Positions 11,995 to 25,600 of a DNA stretch of 64,000 nt are shown piece after piece. The DNA comes from Colius striatus. Its lineage: Eukaryota; Chordata; Aves; Coliiformes; Coliidae. Each line of letters starts with the position of its first letter. Positions within the stretch are counted from its first letter, which is position 1. Under the pieces are notes generated by a model, which was given only the letters and a program-made list of their open reading frames with translations, was not told the origin of the DNA and made no database searches. Location: positions 51,406,152 through 51,470,151 of the forward strand of contig NC_084763.1 in NCBI RefSeq assembly GCF_028858725.1. The letters are read 5' to 3'. A program made the translations under genes and the position numbers.

Positions 11995-13084
11995 CTTTTC
12001 CTTAAAGGACTGGCTTGTGTTTGTATTTCTCAAAGTTAGAGAGCATGCTGTGCCAAAGACAGAAAAGTAGCTTAGTGTATAGGGGCTGTGAAACATGCTA
12101 TTTTTTATATAGATATTCCCCTTTTGTTTGTGGAAATTGACATACAGTAGAGTGATTCTAAGCCTACAGAACTTAAACATTGTGTGTGGGTTTTTTTGGT
12201 ATGTATTCTTTTTTTTTTCCCCTGAGACACCAGGTTTTAGCAGTTACTGCTATCCTCAGTTCAACCTTTTGCCTTGGTTTAAAAGTGGCATATATGGTAT
12301 TCCAAGATTTTCTTTTCTGCCATCACCTCAGTTTTCACCTGGACTCTTAAGTCAGGTGGGTTAGGTGAGGACATAATGTGAGTCTTAAAACTTAACATCT
12401 TCTATTTTCATATTTGAGGCTTTGTGATAAGTTATGATTCTCAATTTGCATGTGGGCTTAATAATGTATTATCCTTGTTGATGTCCTTTTAAAAAATGGA
12501 ATGGAAGACAAGGCCGTTCTGGGAGCTTGTATCCTTGAATACTGTTCAAATAGTGTAGGAAGAGGGAGGAAACCACATGTCTAAGTGTAAAAGTGAAAAT
12601 CTGCTTTTTAATTCTATGGTATTGAGACTGATGGTCTTTTGGCACTTGCACTTGTCATGTTCCATCTACCCCTACTGTGGTAAGCCCTAACAAGGCCTGT
12701 GGTGCTTTTGGAGCTCATTGTGTTAAAGTTGTCTAATTGGGGACTACTAATAGGTGTGGAATTGTGAATTGGGCTGCTCTGCCTGTTGTTTTGGTCAGTA
12801 CTTACATGCTACAGGTCAAATGGGACTGGTAGAAAACATGCACTTGCACTGGTGATTGCCTTAATCAGCACATCTGACATAATCTTTGCTTGAACATAGA
12901 TCGCCCTCTTGAATGCCTGATTAAGATTGAGATGCTTTTGCAGTTATTGCTGCATGACTTTAAGTTCAGCTTATTTTCTTGTAACTTATTTTTTCCTAGA
13001 TTGTTGCAAAATACTGAGAGAGAAGTTTGTGGCTTAGGATCTGCTGTTGCAGTTGAGTTGATGGAGCAGTTGCTGCATACAGTG

Positions 13085-13195
13085 CTTGAAATGCTGGATG
13101 GTGGATGCTCTAGTGCAAGGTGTCTCTGCCCATGGCAGGGAGGGTTAGACCTACGTAATCTTGAAGGTCCCTTCTAATCGAAACCTGTGATTGTA
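13085..13195 (+). mobile_element. CR1 LINE 3' fragment
   Basis: The order of short segments matches the CR1 3' end: a GGTGTCTCTGCCCATGGCAG segment, then a TAATCTTGAAGGTCCCTTC-like segment, then a degenerate CTGTGATTGTAT tail. The 5' part of the element is missing, as is usual for CR1. It is moderately diverged. Its left boundary is approximate. Confidence 0.7.
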
Positions 13196-13465
13196 TATGT
13201 AAATGTATCCCTTTAACTGAATTCTTTCCTGTGTTGAACAGTAAGCACAGCTCTTCTGTTGAAAAAAATCAGAAAACACCTTGTGAGCCTCAGTTAGTGT
13301 AAAGCAGGATTTCTAAGTTTGCAAAAAAAGTGCTGCTAGTACTGACATGCAAGGAAGGTGGTGTTGGTTTGGGGAAATGATGTGTGGATTTGGAGCACAG
13401 TATCCCATATGGTACTTGCATTGTGATACAGTGTTAACTCATCCGCATTTAACTTTTAACTGTAG

Positions 13466-13564
13466 ACCTACGCTCACGGCAGGCTGTCCCGAGGAGGACT
13501 CCAAGCGCAGCCCGTGTTCATCACGGGCAAGGGAGTTGCAACAGAAATTAGGATTTTCAGCCAG
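13466..13564 (+). CDS. Candidate in-frame cassette exon of ARHGAP21
   Basis: This 99-nt island stands out in AT-rich intron. It holds several CpGs (for example CGC, ACGG, CCGA, GCGC, CCGT, ACGG) and is bounded by a TTTTAACTGTAG acceptor with a branch-like TTTTAAC just before it, and a CAG\|GTGAAG donor. It is open in phase 0, starting TYAHGRLSRGGLQAQPVF and ending EIRIFSQ, and its length is a multiple of three. Exon 1 ends and exon 2 begins in phase 0, so inclusion would add 33 residues before the PDZ domain without a frameshift. A second frame is also open across it, so coding is not proven. I do not recognise the peptide and do not recall it from known ARHGAP21 isoforms. It could also be a noncoding exon or a retained piece of another insertion. 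Confidence 0.35.
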
Positions 13565-16500
13565 GTGAAGGTTTTGGAAATATACAACCATCAGTTATCA
13601 ATGCTTGATCAAGAACTGAAAAGCTTGTCATCAGGCTTCAAGATCAGTGGGTAGACAAAGAAGGGGAATGTCTGACTGAGCAGCTAGTGCTTCTGTGTGT
13701 CTTTGCTTACAGAGATGGGAGAAATGAGGACACGTGATTTGTCTTCTTCAGGTAATGCATATGTTGGTTGATACTTGGCTTTGTTTTGGATGCCTGTCTG
13801 CCCTGATACTACGTTCCATTTGGTTGTGTCTTGCCTTGATTTCTGTTTTTCTTTTCACTTTTTGTTTTCCCTTTTGACACTGTACCTGGTGGTCTTTCTG
13901 CCTTCAGAGCCCCTTCACTGAAATGATTTCTGAGAACAAAGATTGCACACTCAGGCTTGCAGGCTCCGGTCTGAGCACACAGCGCCTGTTCAAAGGGACA
14001 GATCACATATTCTGGGCTCCTGGGGGAGCTGGCAGAGGGCCGCCAGGGACTCTCAGGGCTGTTTGCCATTCTGTTTGAAATCTGACACACATTTGCAAAG
14101 GAGTGCAAGAATTGCTGAGCTTATGTTCATAAGGACAGATAAACGAGAGCGTGTTCTTTCTGACTTTTAGATTAATAGGCATATACTGTCTATGTTCCAT
14201 CAGGTTGTAGCAGTGTTTTGCTGGAGTGATTAAGCCTGGCTGAGGTACAGGCAGTACTACTTGAGTCACAACATCTCATCTACAGGCCTGTCCAGATTGG
14301 AGGCTGGAACTGGTTTCTTCCTTAGTGTAAATTAACTCTCCCTTCCTCTGCCTAGAAAGGCACAACAAAAAGTGCTTTTATTTTTTTCTATTCTGCATAT
14401 TTTGCATTTACTTGAAAAGAATTGCTAAATCTGTTGGAGGGTATATTTACTATTAATCTATATTAAAATTACCCTCAAAATGTAGGATGAAAACATATTA
14501 ACCACTGCGTGTGTGTGTGGCTTCAAAGCCAAATTTGTATGGTATACAATACTGTTTCCTCAGTTTATGAATACTAAAAATACTTCATAAAAAATTTATG
14601 AAGAGTGATATTTTGCTGTTGGAGCTCATTAGAGCACACACACACATTTAGATAGTTATTGCAAACTAATAATACTTTACTGCAAATTTGCATTTACAGT
14701 GTGGGGATATGGGGGTGGTTTGTTTGTTTTTGTGGTGGTGGGGTTTTTTTCTTTGCTTAACAGATGATTTGTTAGGACTATTGACTGTCTTTAGAGATTC
14801 CTGAGAAGTTTCTGTATTTGGTAATAATTAGGAAATACATTTCCAAAGACTTCTGTAAAAGAAAAGTCAGAGGTTATTTTAGTATTTGCTTTGTAACCAC
14901 AAATATGTAATTTCAGAAAGGGAGAGAAAACCCCACAGTATTCTCACTCCTACACCTTATCAGAGAGAGTAAACTGAAGAGAAGCCTGTGCTGGAAGGGT
15001 CAGGAACCAGAGAAGGGCAATGATGATGCTAAAAATAGAAAATGATTGGCATTCCCACTAACAATAATTAATAGATTGTTTACTATTTTAACAACTCGGT
15101 TGGGATGACATTGGTAAACTTTGAGTGGTGGCTTCTGGGTGTTATATGTCTCTACTGTAGGGACACAAGTGCTGAAGGGCTGTATTTGATCCTGCATTTC
15201 AATCTTTATGTAATTCTGCCTGTAAACATGTAAAGTGTACTGGAACTCGGTATTGTTTTTCTCCGGCTGATGCTTCGAGTCCATGAGGTTTAACCATGAT
15301 GTTAAAAATGAGAGTTAGAGAAATGCCTTTTTAAGATTTTTGTGTATCAAATAATACACAATACCAAACCCAAAAGTGCTTGTTGGAAGTGTATGTTACT
15401 TGTGACAGAGTTCTGCACAAACCTTGCATCAAGGGAGAAAAAATTCAGTATAAATACCAGCCTTACCAGGAGTTGTAGCAGCAACAGTTCAGAAAGCTTA
15501 AATCCTGTTTAATCAAGCAGACATAACAGTGACTTCTGCTCTTATTTATGTTGGAGTAAGCCTAAGATAATTTGACAGAACACTGATCTCTTCCTTGAGG
15601 AAATATTTGTATATTTGATAAGTGACAATATAAAGCAACAAACAGTTGCTTCAAGAAAAGGAAGAGATCTACATGTAGGTGTAGCTGCAACTGATAGTTT
15701 TTAAAGTGACTTTACTTTGGAAATATACACCTTTGGTGATTGTACCACTTCAGTAATTGTCTGAAAAAAACCCAGTTTTTGAGAGAGAAACCTGGTGGAT
15801 TGAAGAATATCTTGAACTGTGTCAATACAAAATAATTGCATTTATTGCATGTTATGTATGTGGTATGAGAGTGAATTTTTGTTTTTAATAGTTTTAACAA
15901 ACATAAAAGCACTGAGTTGACTTTTTTCTCTGTATAAGCAATTTCCAAGGATTTCTATTACTAAAATGTGAAAATAACATACCTGCTCCTTCAGATGTAT
16001 TATTTCTTGTCGTACTTACTTGCCTACACAAAACCAGTTGAGAGAACAGTTGGAGATCATAGGTATTTCATCTTGCGTGCTCCATGCATTTGTGATCTTG
16101 TCCCTCTTGAATGTAGGGAAGTGCCTTCCTGTCAGTGGGCAACTGAATTCTAGCTCAGCAGAAGAGTATGGGCTCTGCAAAGACTAAAAGCTGGGGTTTT
16201 GTTTGGGTTTTTTTGTTAGTATTTTGTGAATGTGTTTATGTTTCTGTGTAGATATAAACAAATGCAGCCTGTGAGCCTTATTCAAATAAAAACTTTATGT
16301 ATATCTTCCTAATGAAGACTCTGAATGGATGTTGAACTAACCTTTTAGGAATATATACTGATGGTTTGTAGTTGGCGAGCTTTTTGGCTAATCACTAGAA
16401 GGTGTTTTAGCATTCAGAGGTTTGACAATGTTCCTCTTTGCAGTTGTGTTAATGTTAAAACTGCACAGGATAGGAAGCAGTTATAAACCATTAGGAAATG

Positions 16501-19500
16501 ATGTTAAATGAAAACATATTTATTTCCTGTTGTTAACAGTGCTCATTGTTTTTAAAAAGCGCCAGTTAGCTTTAGTGTAAATGGCGAGGCTTCTAAATTG
16601 GTGTTGAAACAGTCTGAATTGTCAGCACTCCAGAGGTTAGCCTGATGAGCTGTTAGGCTCTGACACTGTCTACAGCCATGGAGTTATGCCTGTGAACTCA
16701 TCAGATCCTTGAATTTAGGGCCTTGCTACAGAGGAGGTGTCTGTGTGCCTACACACAAACAAATATAATATATGTGTATAAGCTAAATAATACACTGTGT
16801 CAAGCATAGTAGATCAGTGGATGAGAGTTACACTGTCTGGTCAGATTGATGCATGAATGGGGATAATCATGTCATGCTTTGCCTGTTTACTATACAGAAT
16901 GCAGATTAATGTAAATACTTTTCACGTCCTTATGACTTGTCATTTGTAGTATTTCGTGTAAAGACACTTCTGTGGTACTTTTTCCTCGTCACCTTGTAGT
17001 AGGTACATAACAGTAGAAGTGCAGCTGACGAGTAGGAACAAGGACAGCAACCAGACTTTGTGTTCATACCCAGAGGCTCGACACGTCTTCTAAACCTGGA
17101 AGTGCCCAATCTTACAGTTGGAAGGTGGGATGAGCTGTTCTATGCATACAGTTCTTAAATACATGAAGATTACTTAACAGGAATGCTTCCTCTGTGATTT
17201 TACTCTTCTTTTTTTAAGCCAGAGTGAAATGTGCTTTTTCTGTTACTCCAGTTACAAGGGCACCCTAGCTACTCCCTGTCATTGTTGTTTATTGTCTTCT
17301 GTTAGTAACGTTGAACCAATATTATGAATGTAGTGTTTCACCATTTCTGTTAGTTGAAGAGAACTCTTCTGTGGAGAAGGTACTGGAGTTTTGAGATTGG
17401 ATCACTTGGTAATAGGAAAGTAAAAACTAGGCACAGCTGTATGCTTTGTTCTCTGACCCTTTGTGTTGGGGGCCTAGAACTACTGCATCTTGATGTACAC
17501 TGTTATTGTTCTGTATGTCATCAGTGAATTGTGTTCAGTGGGAAACGTTGCTGCTTTGTTTTTCTGTTCTTCATTTTTGCCTTGAAAACTTGTAGTTTAG
17601 AAAGTATTTATGAATGAAGCACTGGGAGCTTTTGCTGCAGTTCCCTGAACAGCACGACGTTTGAGAGAGCCTGATACAAATCATTTTAGTAAATATTTGG
17701 CGCTGAGTATGAGAGGTTCTGTGTGGGCATCCCAGAAAAAATCCAGATAGCTGTTTAGATTTTGACTCTGCTTGAAACCATGAGCATACACTTTAGGGAG
17801 TGTAGGTGGTAGGGTTATTTTTGTTCTAAATTTCTTTATTTCCCTTTGCGAGCAGCTGCTGCTTTGCTGCGAGTGAATGAGGTGGCTCCTTAGAGGACAT
17901 GGCTAATTACAGATCAGCTGTTGGTGGAGGGGTGCATTTTGAGATAGACATTTTCTTTTATGTATGTGTCATTTGCATAATGTGTTAGGACACACAGTAT
18001 GGACTGCATTAAGCACTAGCAAATACACTGTAGGGAATAATCTAGCACTGGCATCGTTGAGCTGGCTGAATGACATAATCTTTCTTGTAAATTTTGAGGT
18101 TTGTGCCTGTTTCCTTGGAGGGGTGGGGAGGAGAAATCAAATAGTGATAAATTGAGGAGAGAGGTTTTAGGCACTTCTGAGTAACAATTGCATTTGGTGC
18201 AAATCAGTTGAATAGAGAAACGTGAGTCTGATTCTGAAGTCATCTTTTTTTAACTAGTTAAGAATGGTAGTGTGCCCTCCTGCTTAGATGTGTATGCTTC
18301 ATGGTATACTTTAATATTATTTCTTATTGAGTACTAATCACCCTTTAAAAGACTCTATTTTATTCTAATTTTCCATCTAAGTATAGGAGACTTTTGATAT
18401 TACAAGCTTGATGAAAACATGAGACAATGAACATTCCTGTAATTAAAAAAAAATGCTAAACTGTCAAAGCTTCTTAAACTGCTTTAAAGTTGATGTTGAA
18501 TATATAGATGTTTTCTACTTCAGATATCTGTATTTGGGTTTTTTTGTGTATATATGCTAAGTTTGAGGACAGAGAAGGCTAAAATAGAAATATTTTATTG
18601 TGATGTGATTTAACCCTTTGAGGTGAAGAGGTATCTACCTGTTCTGGACCGTGTAATGAGCTAAAAGAGAATCTTTAAATTCTCAGAAATCCTTCTCGGA
18701 TCTTTTGGCTTATGATGGATAGATGCAGTCCATCCAGTGATCTGTTCATGGCATTAAGATGAACTTAACCATGAGAACTAAAACTGAGCTCAATCTACAA
18801 ATCCAATTGCATTTTTGCACTGGAAAATTTCATGTGGAGAGGTATTGTTCAAAACGTAGATTTTGAAGCTGAAATCATGTGCACGTCAAAACTGTAAGAC
18901 GGTTCCAGTTGTTTTTGAGGAAAACACATTTTAACTTGTCCAAGGGCTGCCCTGTTGGAATGGAATGTGGAAGTGGTTGATTTCCTAAGCAACTAGGCTG
19001 ATATTTAAATACAATTCTTTAATTAAACTTATAGTCTATTGTAGTTTAGACATGTTTAAACTGTTATGTCCTCAGTTTAATAATGTTTAAAAGGGCTAAA
19101 GTTCAGCAGGTGCTTGCAGGGGTACACAAACTGTCAAAATTTCCTTGTGATGCAAGAATCGACAACTATTCTGTAGTTGTTTTGGTCAGCAAAAGCAGCA
19201 GCAAATCAAGTATGTGCACCTCAAGCAGGTGGCTCTTACTACCTGTAGGCTCTGACCTGTTTTTGCAAGATAAAGATCTGGTTAGGGTTATCTCTGAAAG
19301 GAATGCCACAGTTTTCATGTAAAGAGCTGTCCCATTGCAGTTCCTGCTTTGTTGTTGTTGTTGTGCTTTTCTTCTTAGCTCTCCAATTTTGATGCAGCTT
19401 TAATAGGGAGCCTGTGACTCCAGTGAAAAGTATTCCCATGTGTAGCCACAAACATTTCTTATTCATCAATGGCTGTAAAATCTGACTTGTTCCTTCTTGT

Positions 19501-21239
19501 ATGCATTTAAAAATTTTATTATCCTCAATCACCATGGTAAAAGGTAAGTAAACTTTGCCCGGAGTAACCAATTTGCATGGCAATTTTACAGGCCTTCTGC
19601 TATATTCTGTATATTTCTGCTGGTTTTGTATGAGTCTATCTGAATGTAGTCTCGCATCTTCTGTTTGCTTTAGTTATTTAAAAATATTGGAGAAGTTGTT
19701 TTGGAGCTGCCTATGAGGTAGGATTGGAACATGATATCATCTTAAGGAAGGAAGAATGAATGGTGCTTGTACTGCTCTTTGGATACTAAAGTACCCCATG
19801 TTGCCAAATTTGCATTAATACGAAGGTTTGAAGAGTGAAACAAGTTTAGTCTTCAATGTTTCTTTCAATCTGTGCATTTGAATCAGATGCTGGGGTAATT
19901 CAGTAGCCATAAATAGTTTGTCAGTCTATCTGGTGTTCTGATCCTGATGTCATGCAGGTAAATCCTACAAGTTTAATTGCATCTCTTCTGTTAGCACTTC
20001 AATTTAAAATAAAAAATGACAAGCAGCATTGCTACTTCTTAAAAGTATTGCATACCTGACCAAAATGGTGTGTGCAGCTGAGTTTGTGGAACACAGGATT
20101 TTTCTGTATGCAAGTGTTATGTAACATGACGTCGTATAATGGATGCAGGCCAATATCGGTAGCATTTCATAGCCTGTGCCCTTTAGGGTTGTTTTTCATG
20201 ACTTCTTTATAGACAGGTTTGAGTAGTTTTCTTTCCATTTGCACTGTGACTGAGAATATGATTCAGCTGTATATCTAAGGAGGCCTGATAGCTCCCTGTT
20301 GTTTTCATCAGTTGTAAATGGCAACAGAGGCTAAAATGCTTTTTTTCTATCTTTGTACATTTTTTGCTTGCTGATGTTGTTATTCAGATTAGTGAAGATG
20401 AATTGGCTGTGAGGAAATGCAGAAGGACCTTTTGATGTTCAGCAGTAGTTGATAAAAAATAAGATGAAAACTCAGTGTGCATAAATGTCAAGTAATATAT
20501 CACATATAAAATACCAAGAGGTAATGATTAACAAGGAGCTTGTGGGTTAGGCCTTAAAGTTGCGATAGGTAGCTGAAAGGATTAATCAGCGGCTTAGTGC
20601 GTACTGTTGGTCAAAAAAGCAAGTTGTCATCCATTTCCTAACATTTTTTAACAGTTAAATGTTCTCTGTCATGCCTGAATGTGCAAATCCTCAGTGCACA
20701 TTGAGCTGTTGTGTCCCTTCCCCCTTCATTTTTTTCCCCATCTCAGAAACAATATAGTAGAAAAGTCAGAGAAAGAATGGCTGTGCTGATTAAACATGTG
20801 GAGTTGTTTCTGTACCAAAACCCGAAAAGGAAGCTAGGACTTGGATGGTTTTGGAAAGAAGAGACTGTGGAGATAAAGGTTATTTTTATATGTAGTAGTT
20901 TTCTCCATCTATCTTGAATTTCTGTAGATCACCTTTTTACTATCTGATTCAAGAGACTGGAGGTCTCTTGGAGACTGGATGGTTGAGTGAGAACAAGCAA
21001 AAGGAGATGGGCCTTTGCATAAAAATTGAAGCTTGTTACTTTATACCATAACACTTTGGAAGCTAAAGGTGTGTGTGTAAGCTGAAGGAGAATGTGGATA
21101 CATTTTTGGATACCTATAAAATTACTAAATACCCTTGTAGCGGAATAAAGTAAGGATTTGTGAATAATTGGAGCTGGAAGGATATTCTAGTGGTACCTGC
21201 TCTTGTGTTCCTTCCTAATCAGCTGCAACTGTCTGCATT

Positions 21240-21325
21240 TGTTCATTGTTGGAGCTGGGACAGGTGGACCTTTGATCTGATCTACAAGCATTCTTACATG
21301 TTATGATAGTGATTCTGTGATAGCT
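21240..21325 (+). mobile_element. Possible very old CR1 3' end
   Basis: The text GGACAGGTGGACCTTTGATC followed by a GATAGTGATTCTGTGATAG-like tail resembles the CR1 end with its repeated ATTCTRTGA octamer, but it is strongly diverged. Confidence 0.35.
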
Positions 21326-24300
21326 TCATCAGTATTCCTCCTGCTTTTGGGAGGCAACTGTTTGCAATCAGCAACAGAAAATGCAGTTTTTCACATGTTC
21401 AGGACTTTGTCATATTTTTGCTTCTTCAACGCTCAGGCTAGATATCAAACTTAATCTTTGGTTTTGGTAGCTTTTGTAAAATTGTCTTCTAGTGTTGCAT
21501 CATATAGGTCTAATGTTCCCTGGCTTTGATAAGTTAAAATGAAATGAACAATTACCAGCTTTTCTGTTCACCTCATCTCTTCCTCCAACTTCCTTCCTAG
21601 TTGAGGGAGAAAGCAAAGTGATTCTGTGACTTGCACACAGAACTTAAATATGCTGTTGTAGTTCTCATTTGTTTTCTGCTTATGTGGAATCAAACAAGTA
21701 ATTTTTTTCTCTTGAATTGCTTTCTGCATTACTTCTTTCAGTGACTGCATTATATTGCAAGACTTCATTCTTGATTCTAATTCTCATAAATACTGCAGCA
21801 TCAAAACCAGTAAATCCCTAAGAGCCAGTGGAAAGGTTTTTTTCTCCTTTGGTGGATGATGCTACTGGGTGTTTTTTGCTGTAAAACAGTCAATCCTCTT
21901 CAGTTCTGTGGTACCAGCTTAAGGAAAGAAGTGGCACTTTGAGGGGCTGTGCAGCAAGCTGAGTAGCTTGAAAGGCTGCTGCATGGGACTGAGCTGGGGA
22001 AAATACTGGAGGGAAAAGCTCAGGCTCCCTGGCAGAAGAATCTTCTTGATAACTGATTTTGAGGGCTAGTTTAAAGCAGAAGTTGTGTGTTTTTGTTTTG
22101 TGGATTACTCTTGTACCTAATGAACTGTGAAATGAGGTGGCTACAGAATAGTTTTTTGGGGGCTTTGTCTTTTGTGGCTGGGCAGACCAACAGTCTCCAC
22201 CCTCCAAAACTATTTTTGAAGCTAAATCTAAAATGTTAAAGGCATGTGTGGCTATGATGGTTTCTGCTCTTATGGTCAATGATTCATGACTCTGAAAAAC
22301 TAAATTCTTTAAGGTGAGTGAGTAGAGATAGTGGTAATATTAGACAGTTACTCAGCAAGGTGTGTTCAGGGTAAACAGTTCTTGGTGACTTGATATGTAG
22401 AGAATATTTTTATCCTCATTTCATTTTAACTGGGGAGTTGTATAAATTTATGGGGTGGAAAAAAATCTTGCATTCTGTTAAAGGCTTACTTCTTAGAATT
22501 CAATGATTCCTGTTTTTCACCGTATTTGTTCTGAGTTTATTTGGGAAAAAGATTCTCCCTTCCTAACTCGCTTGGCATGTTCACCTTTATCCATTTCATA
22601 GTCAGTGGTTTAAATTGTGGATGATGCAACATCAGTTAGTGATGTAATGGTTGTCTGTAGGCTTCCTTGCAGCTCATAATGGGAACCTGAAGTTTAGAAA
22701 CAGAATTTCATCTGTGTATTATATTCTGTGTCTAATGTGAGGGAGGTGAAGCACAAACACTGCAATCATCTCTGTCTCATTTTGGATAGTGCCAGAAGGA
22801 TGAATCATAATGTTTTAGTATGGGGTTTTTGGTTGTGGGTTTAGATTTTTTGGGTGTGGGATGGTTTTTCGTAGAGTTTTCTTCTCTTTTTTTTTTTTTG
22901 GTTATGTGCTCTGGTGGGTTTTTCTTATTTTTGCTCTTTTTTTTTTTCCTTTTAATTCAAGCCACTAATGCCACCGGATGAGTTGAGGGGAAGGTATTAT
23001 GTGGGAGATTAAGAACAGGATTTGTGGGAGTGACTTGACCTTCATTTAATACTGTAGTCACTTCCCCCACTTAGATAATCTGGCCTGGCAGATTTCTCTT
23101 TGCTGCTTAGGACCCAAGATACCATGAGCTTTCATTTTTTGGCAGGCTCTTGCAGTCTTCCCTACTTTCATAAGTGGGAAAGCAGGGATTACAAGAATAT
23201 GTCCTTAGCTGAGTATTACTAGCTTTTACAGCCCCTGAGAAGCAATGGTGGTTCTTCCCACCTTTCTTTATCGTATGGTGCTGTTGTTTATTGAGGAACT
23301 TGGCCTCTTCCTTCTAGAGATTCTCATTTGAGAAGGGAGTAGAACTAGCTGCATTTTCAAATGACTAGTTACAGGTGGATCTAATTAATTCTTATACCTT
23401 AATAAAGCCTTTCTGGGATAGTTGCACTTTATTTCACAAGCCTGATTTTCCACTGTCACTTTATTTTACATATTGCTGTTAGAGTGCTAGTAGAGGCTTT
23501 ACTGTTCCATTACACTATTTTGTACTTTGAGTTCCATCCAGTTCCCAGAAGTTCCATCATGTTTCTTAAAATGATTGCAGTCCAGACTACTTTTCTTTTT
23601 AAATTCCTAAGTGTAGATTTAGGATAGATGGTTTCAGAAATTACTGAAATTTATATGTGTAGGAAGACCTTTTGTGATGGCTGACATTAATGAAAGGTTT
23701 TTCTAATAACTGCCAAAACAAGTATGCTGAAATGGATGGGGGAAAAAAATCACATTGTTTTTGCTTCATAAAATAGCCTGTGTAAGTCTTTCAGCTGAAG
23801 ATCCTCATGGACTAAAGCGTACTTTGGATCAGCAGTTGTAGTAAATGAACTTTTTGGAAAAAAAGCCTTTAATTCTTAACATTTGTACCTATTCCATTGC
23901 TGTTCTTTACAGTTGACCGCTTTTTGTATTATGTGCTAGAATATAAGTACATAAGTGGCATTGTATGCTTTCTGTAAAGCTTCTTTTGGAAAACCAGTGC
24001 CAGATTTAAGCACAGGTTCTGTTGCTTTTTGTAAATAAACTATATAATATCTAAAATCTGATGTGCTGTTATGTGTGAAGTCACCGTGGAAATGGGAGAA
24101 ATGTTCTAGCAATAACAGTATTTTAAACACAGTGAAAACAGATGTTTTTGGAGAATGATACTTTCTATAAATCCTTTATTCTTAGGCAAATTTAGACAGG
24201 GAGGGAAAAGCTTATCTCTTGAAAGGAGGGAGATCTGGGAAGAAGGTGGTGTAGATATTTCTCCAAAACCAGACAAATAAAACTTCTTGCTAAAAACATA

Positions 24301-24925
24301 GTACAAATTGTGGAGTGTTTAAACTGTAAATTTAATCTTTAAAAAAAAGGAAATTGTTGAACATCTTTCCATGGTGAGTCATGGACTAAAGTATAACTAT
24401 ACTTCACCTGGTGTATCTTTCCAGCACTAACAGAGTCTGCTTGTTCTAAGAGAATTCAGTCATCTCAGTTTTGGCTTGTTTATTGATGGTGGGTTTTTTT
24501 TAACTTTATGAAATCAAGATTCTAATCTTGGCAAAGCAAAGCTCATAGATGCCTTATGTGTGAAGGGCATAGGTATCTCACTTGGAAATAACAAATTGGA
24601 TGGTTTAATGTACTGACAAATCACTGAGCTGGGGAAGTAGTAAGGACATACTGATGATCTGTTAAGAAACTCTACTCTTAGAGGTTTTTTTTATTGCACT
24701 TGAATTTTTGTCTGTCCTTCTATATGATCCTTCTTTGTAGTCAGCTGTGGATTTTTGAAGCATTTATTTCCTTCCTCCTGTTGAGCTACCTTACTGATAA
24801 TAAGGTAGATGAAAGTGAAAATACATGTTATAAAAGAATATAGTTATGAATTTAAGTAGATTTTTTGTATACCCTGAACTTGAAGTAAGAGGTAGTCAGA
24901 ATACTGCCCACAATGGCAAAATGTA

Positions 24926-24980
24926 AGGACCAGCTCGTACTAGATGATCTCTAAAGATCCCTTCCAACCATGATTCTATA
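24926..24980 (+). mobile_element. CR1 LINE 3' fragment
   Basis: ACTAGATGATCTCTAAAGAT, then CCCTTCCAACCATGATTCTA, is the CR1 3' terminus in + orientation. It is heavily 5'-truncated. Confidence 0.8.
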
Positions 24981-25254
24981 TATAGTAGCTAGCTATGGTG
25001 CAAAGAAAAGGCTTTTCTGTAGTATTCACTGGACTTCATGTGGAGCCAGGACACCACTGCTCTACCTACTGCAGTTAGTGTTTGCTATTACATCTTTCTG
25101 TGACACAGAAGTTGATGGCTTTCCTAACCCCATTGCTGCATGCTCAGACAGTGTCACTGTTCCTCCTGGATCATGTGGGTGTTGTTTGTGACCCTTATAT
25201 GCTTTACCTTTACATACGAGTTCAGTCAGAAGCTGCTTGTTCAGTCTATGCAGG

Positions 25255-25600
25255 CCTCCTGCCACCTTTACTGGCGTGGACCATTCTTGAGCCTGGACGA
25301 GAAGATCCATGAAAATCAGCGAGCTCTCCTGGACTCTTTTTCTCCAGGACAGTTTTGTGTGGAATTCTTCCAAGCTCATCCCTGAAATTTCCCATTTGCC
25401 TGAAGTCCAAGGCTGTGATGCTGTTACTTGGTTTTACTCTGTTCTATCAGGCTGCTGAACTTCACTGTTCTTGGTCACTGCAGCCAGGGTTGCCCTTGAA
25501 CTTCACACTCCCAGTAGTGAGGTCCAGCAGATTGCCTCTTCCTTTTTGGATCCTTAGCCACCAGTGTCGGGAAGTACCTGTCAGCACATTCCAGTAGATT
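25255..25600 (-). mobile_element. CR1 LINE fragment, antisense
   Basis: Segments such as AAGTCCAAGGCTGTGATGCT, GTTCTTGGTCACTGCAGCCA, GTGAGGTCCAGCAGATTGCC and a GGAAGTACCTGTCAGCACAT end are, in order, what CR1 ORF2 sequence looks like on the opposite strand. The frame is broken and no long reading frame remains on the minus strand. The left limit is uncertain and may reach 25030. It lies in antisense orientation to ARHGAP21, close to the + strand CR1 end at 24926-24980. Confidence 0.6.

Noticed and set aside
19239..19583. 114-codon minus-strand frame overlapping a 79-codon + strand ATG ORF (19083-19322)
   Set aside because: Overlapping frames on both strands with no family match; it includes a translated GTT/AAC microsatellite (19351-19365).
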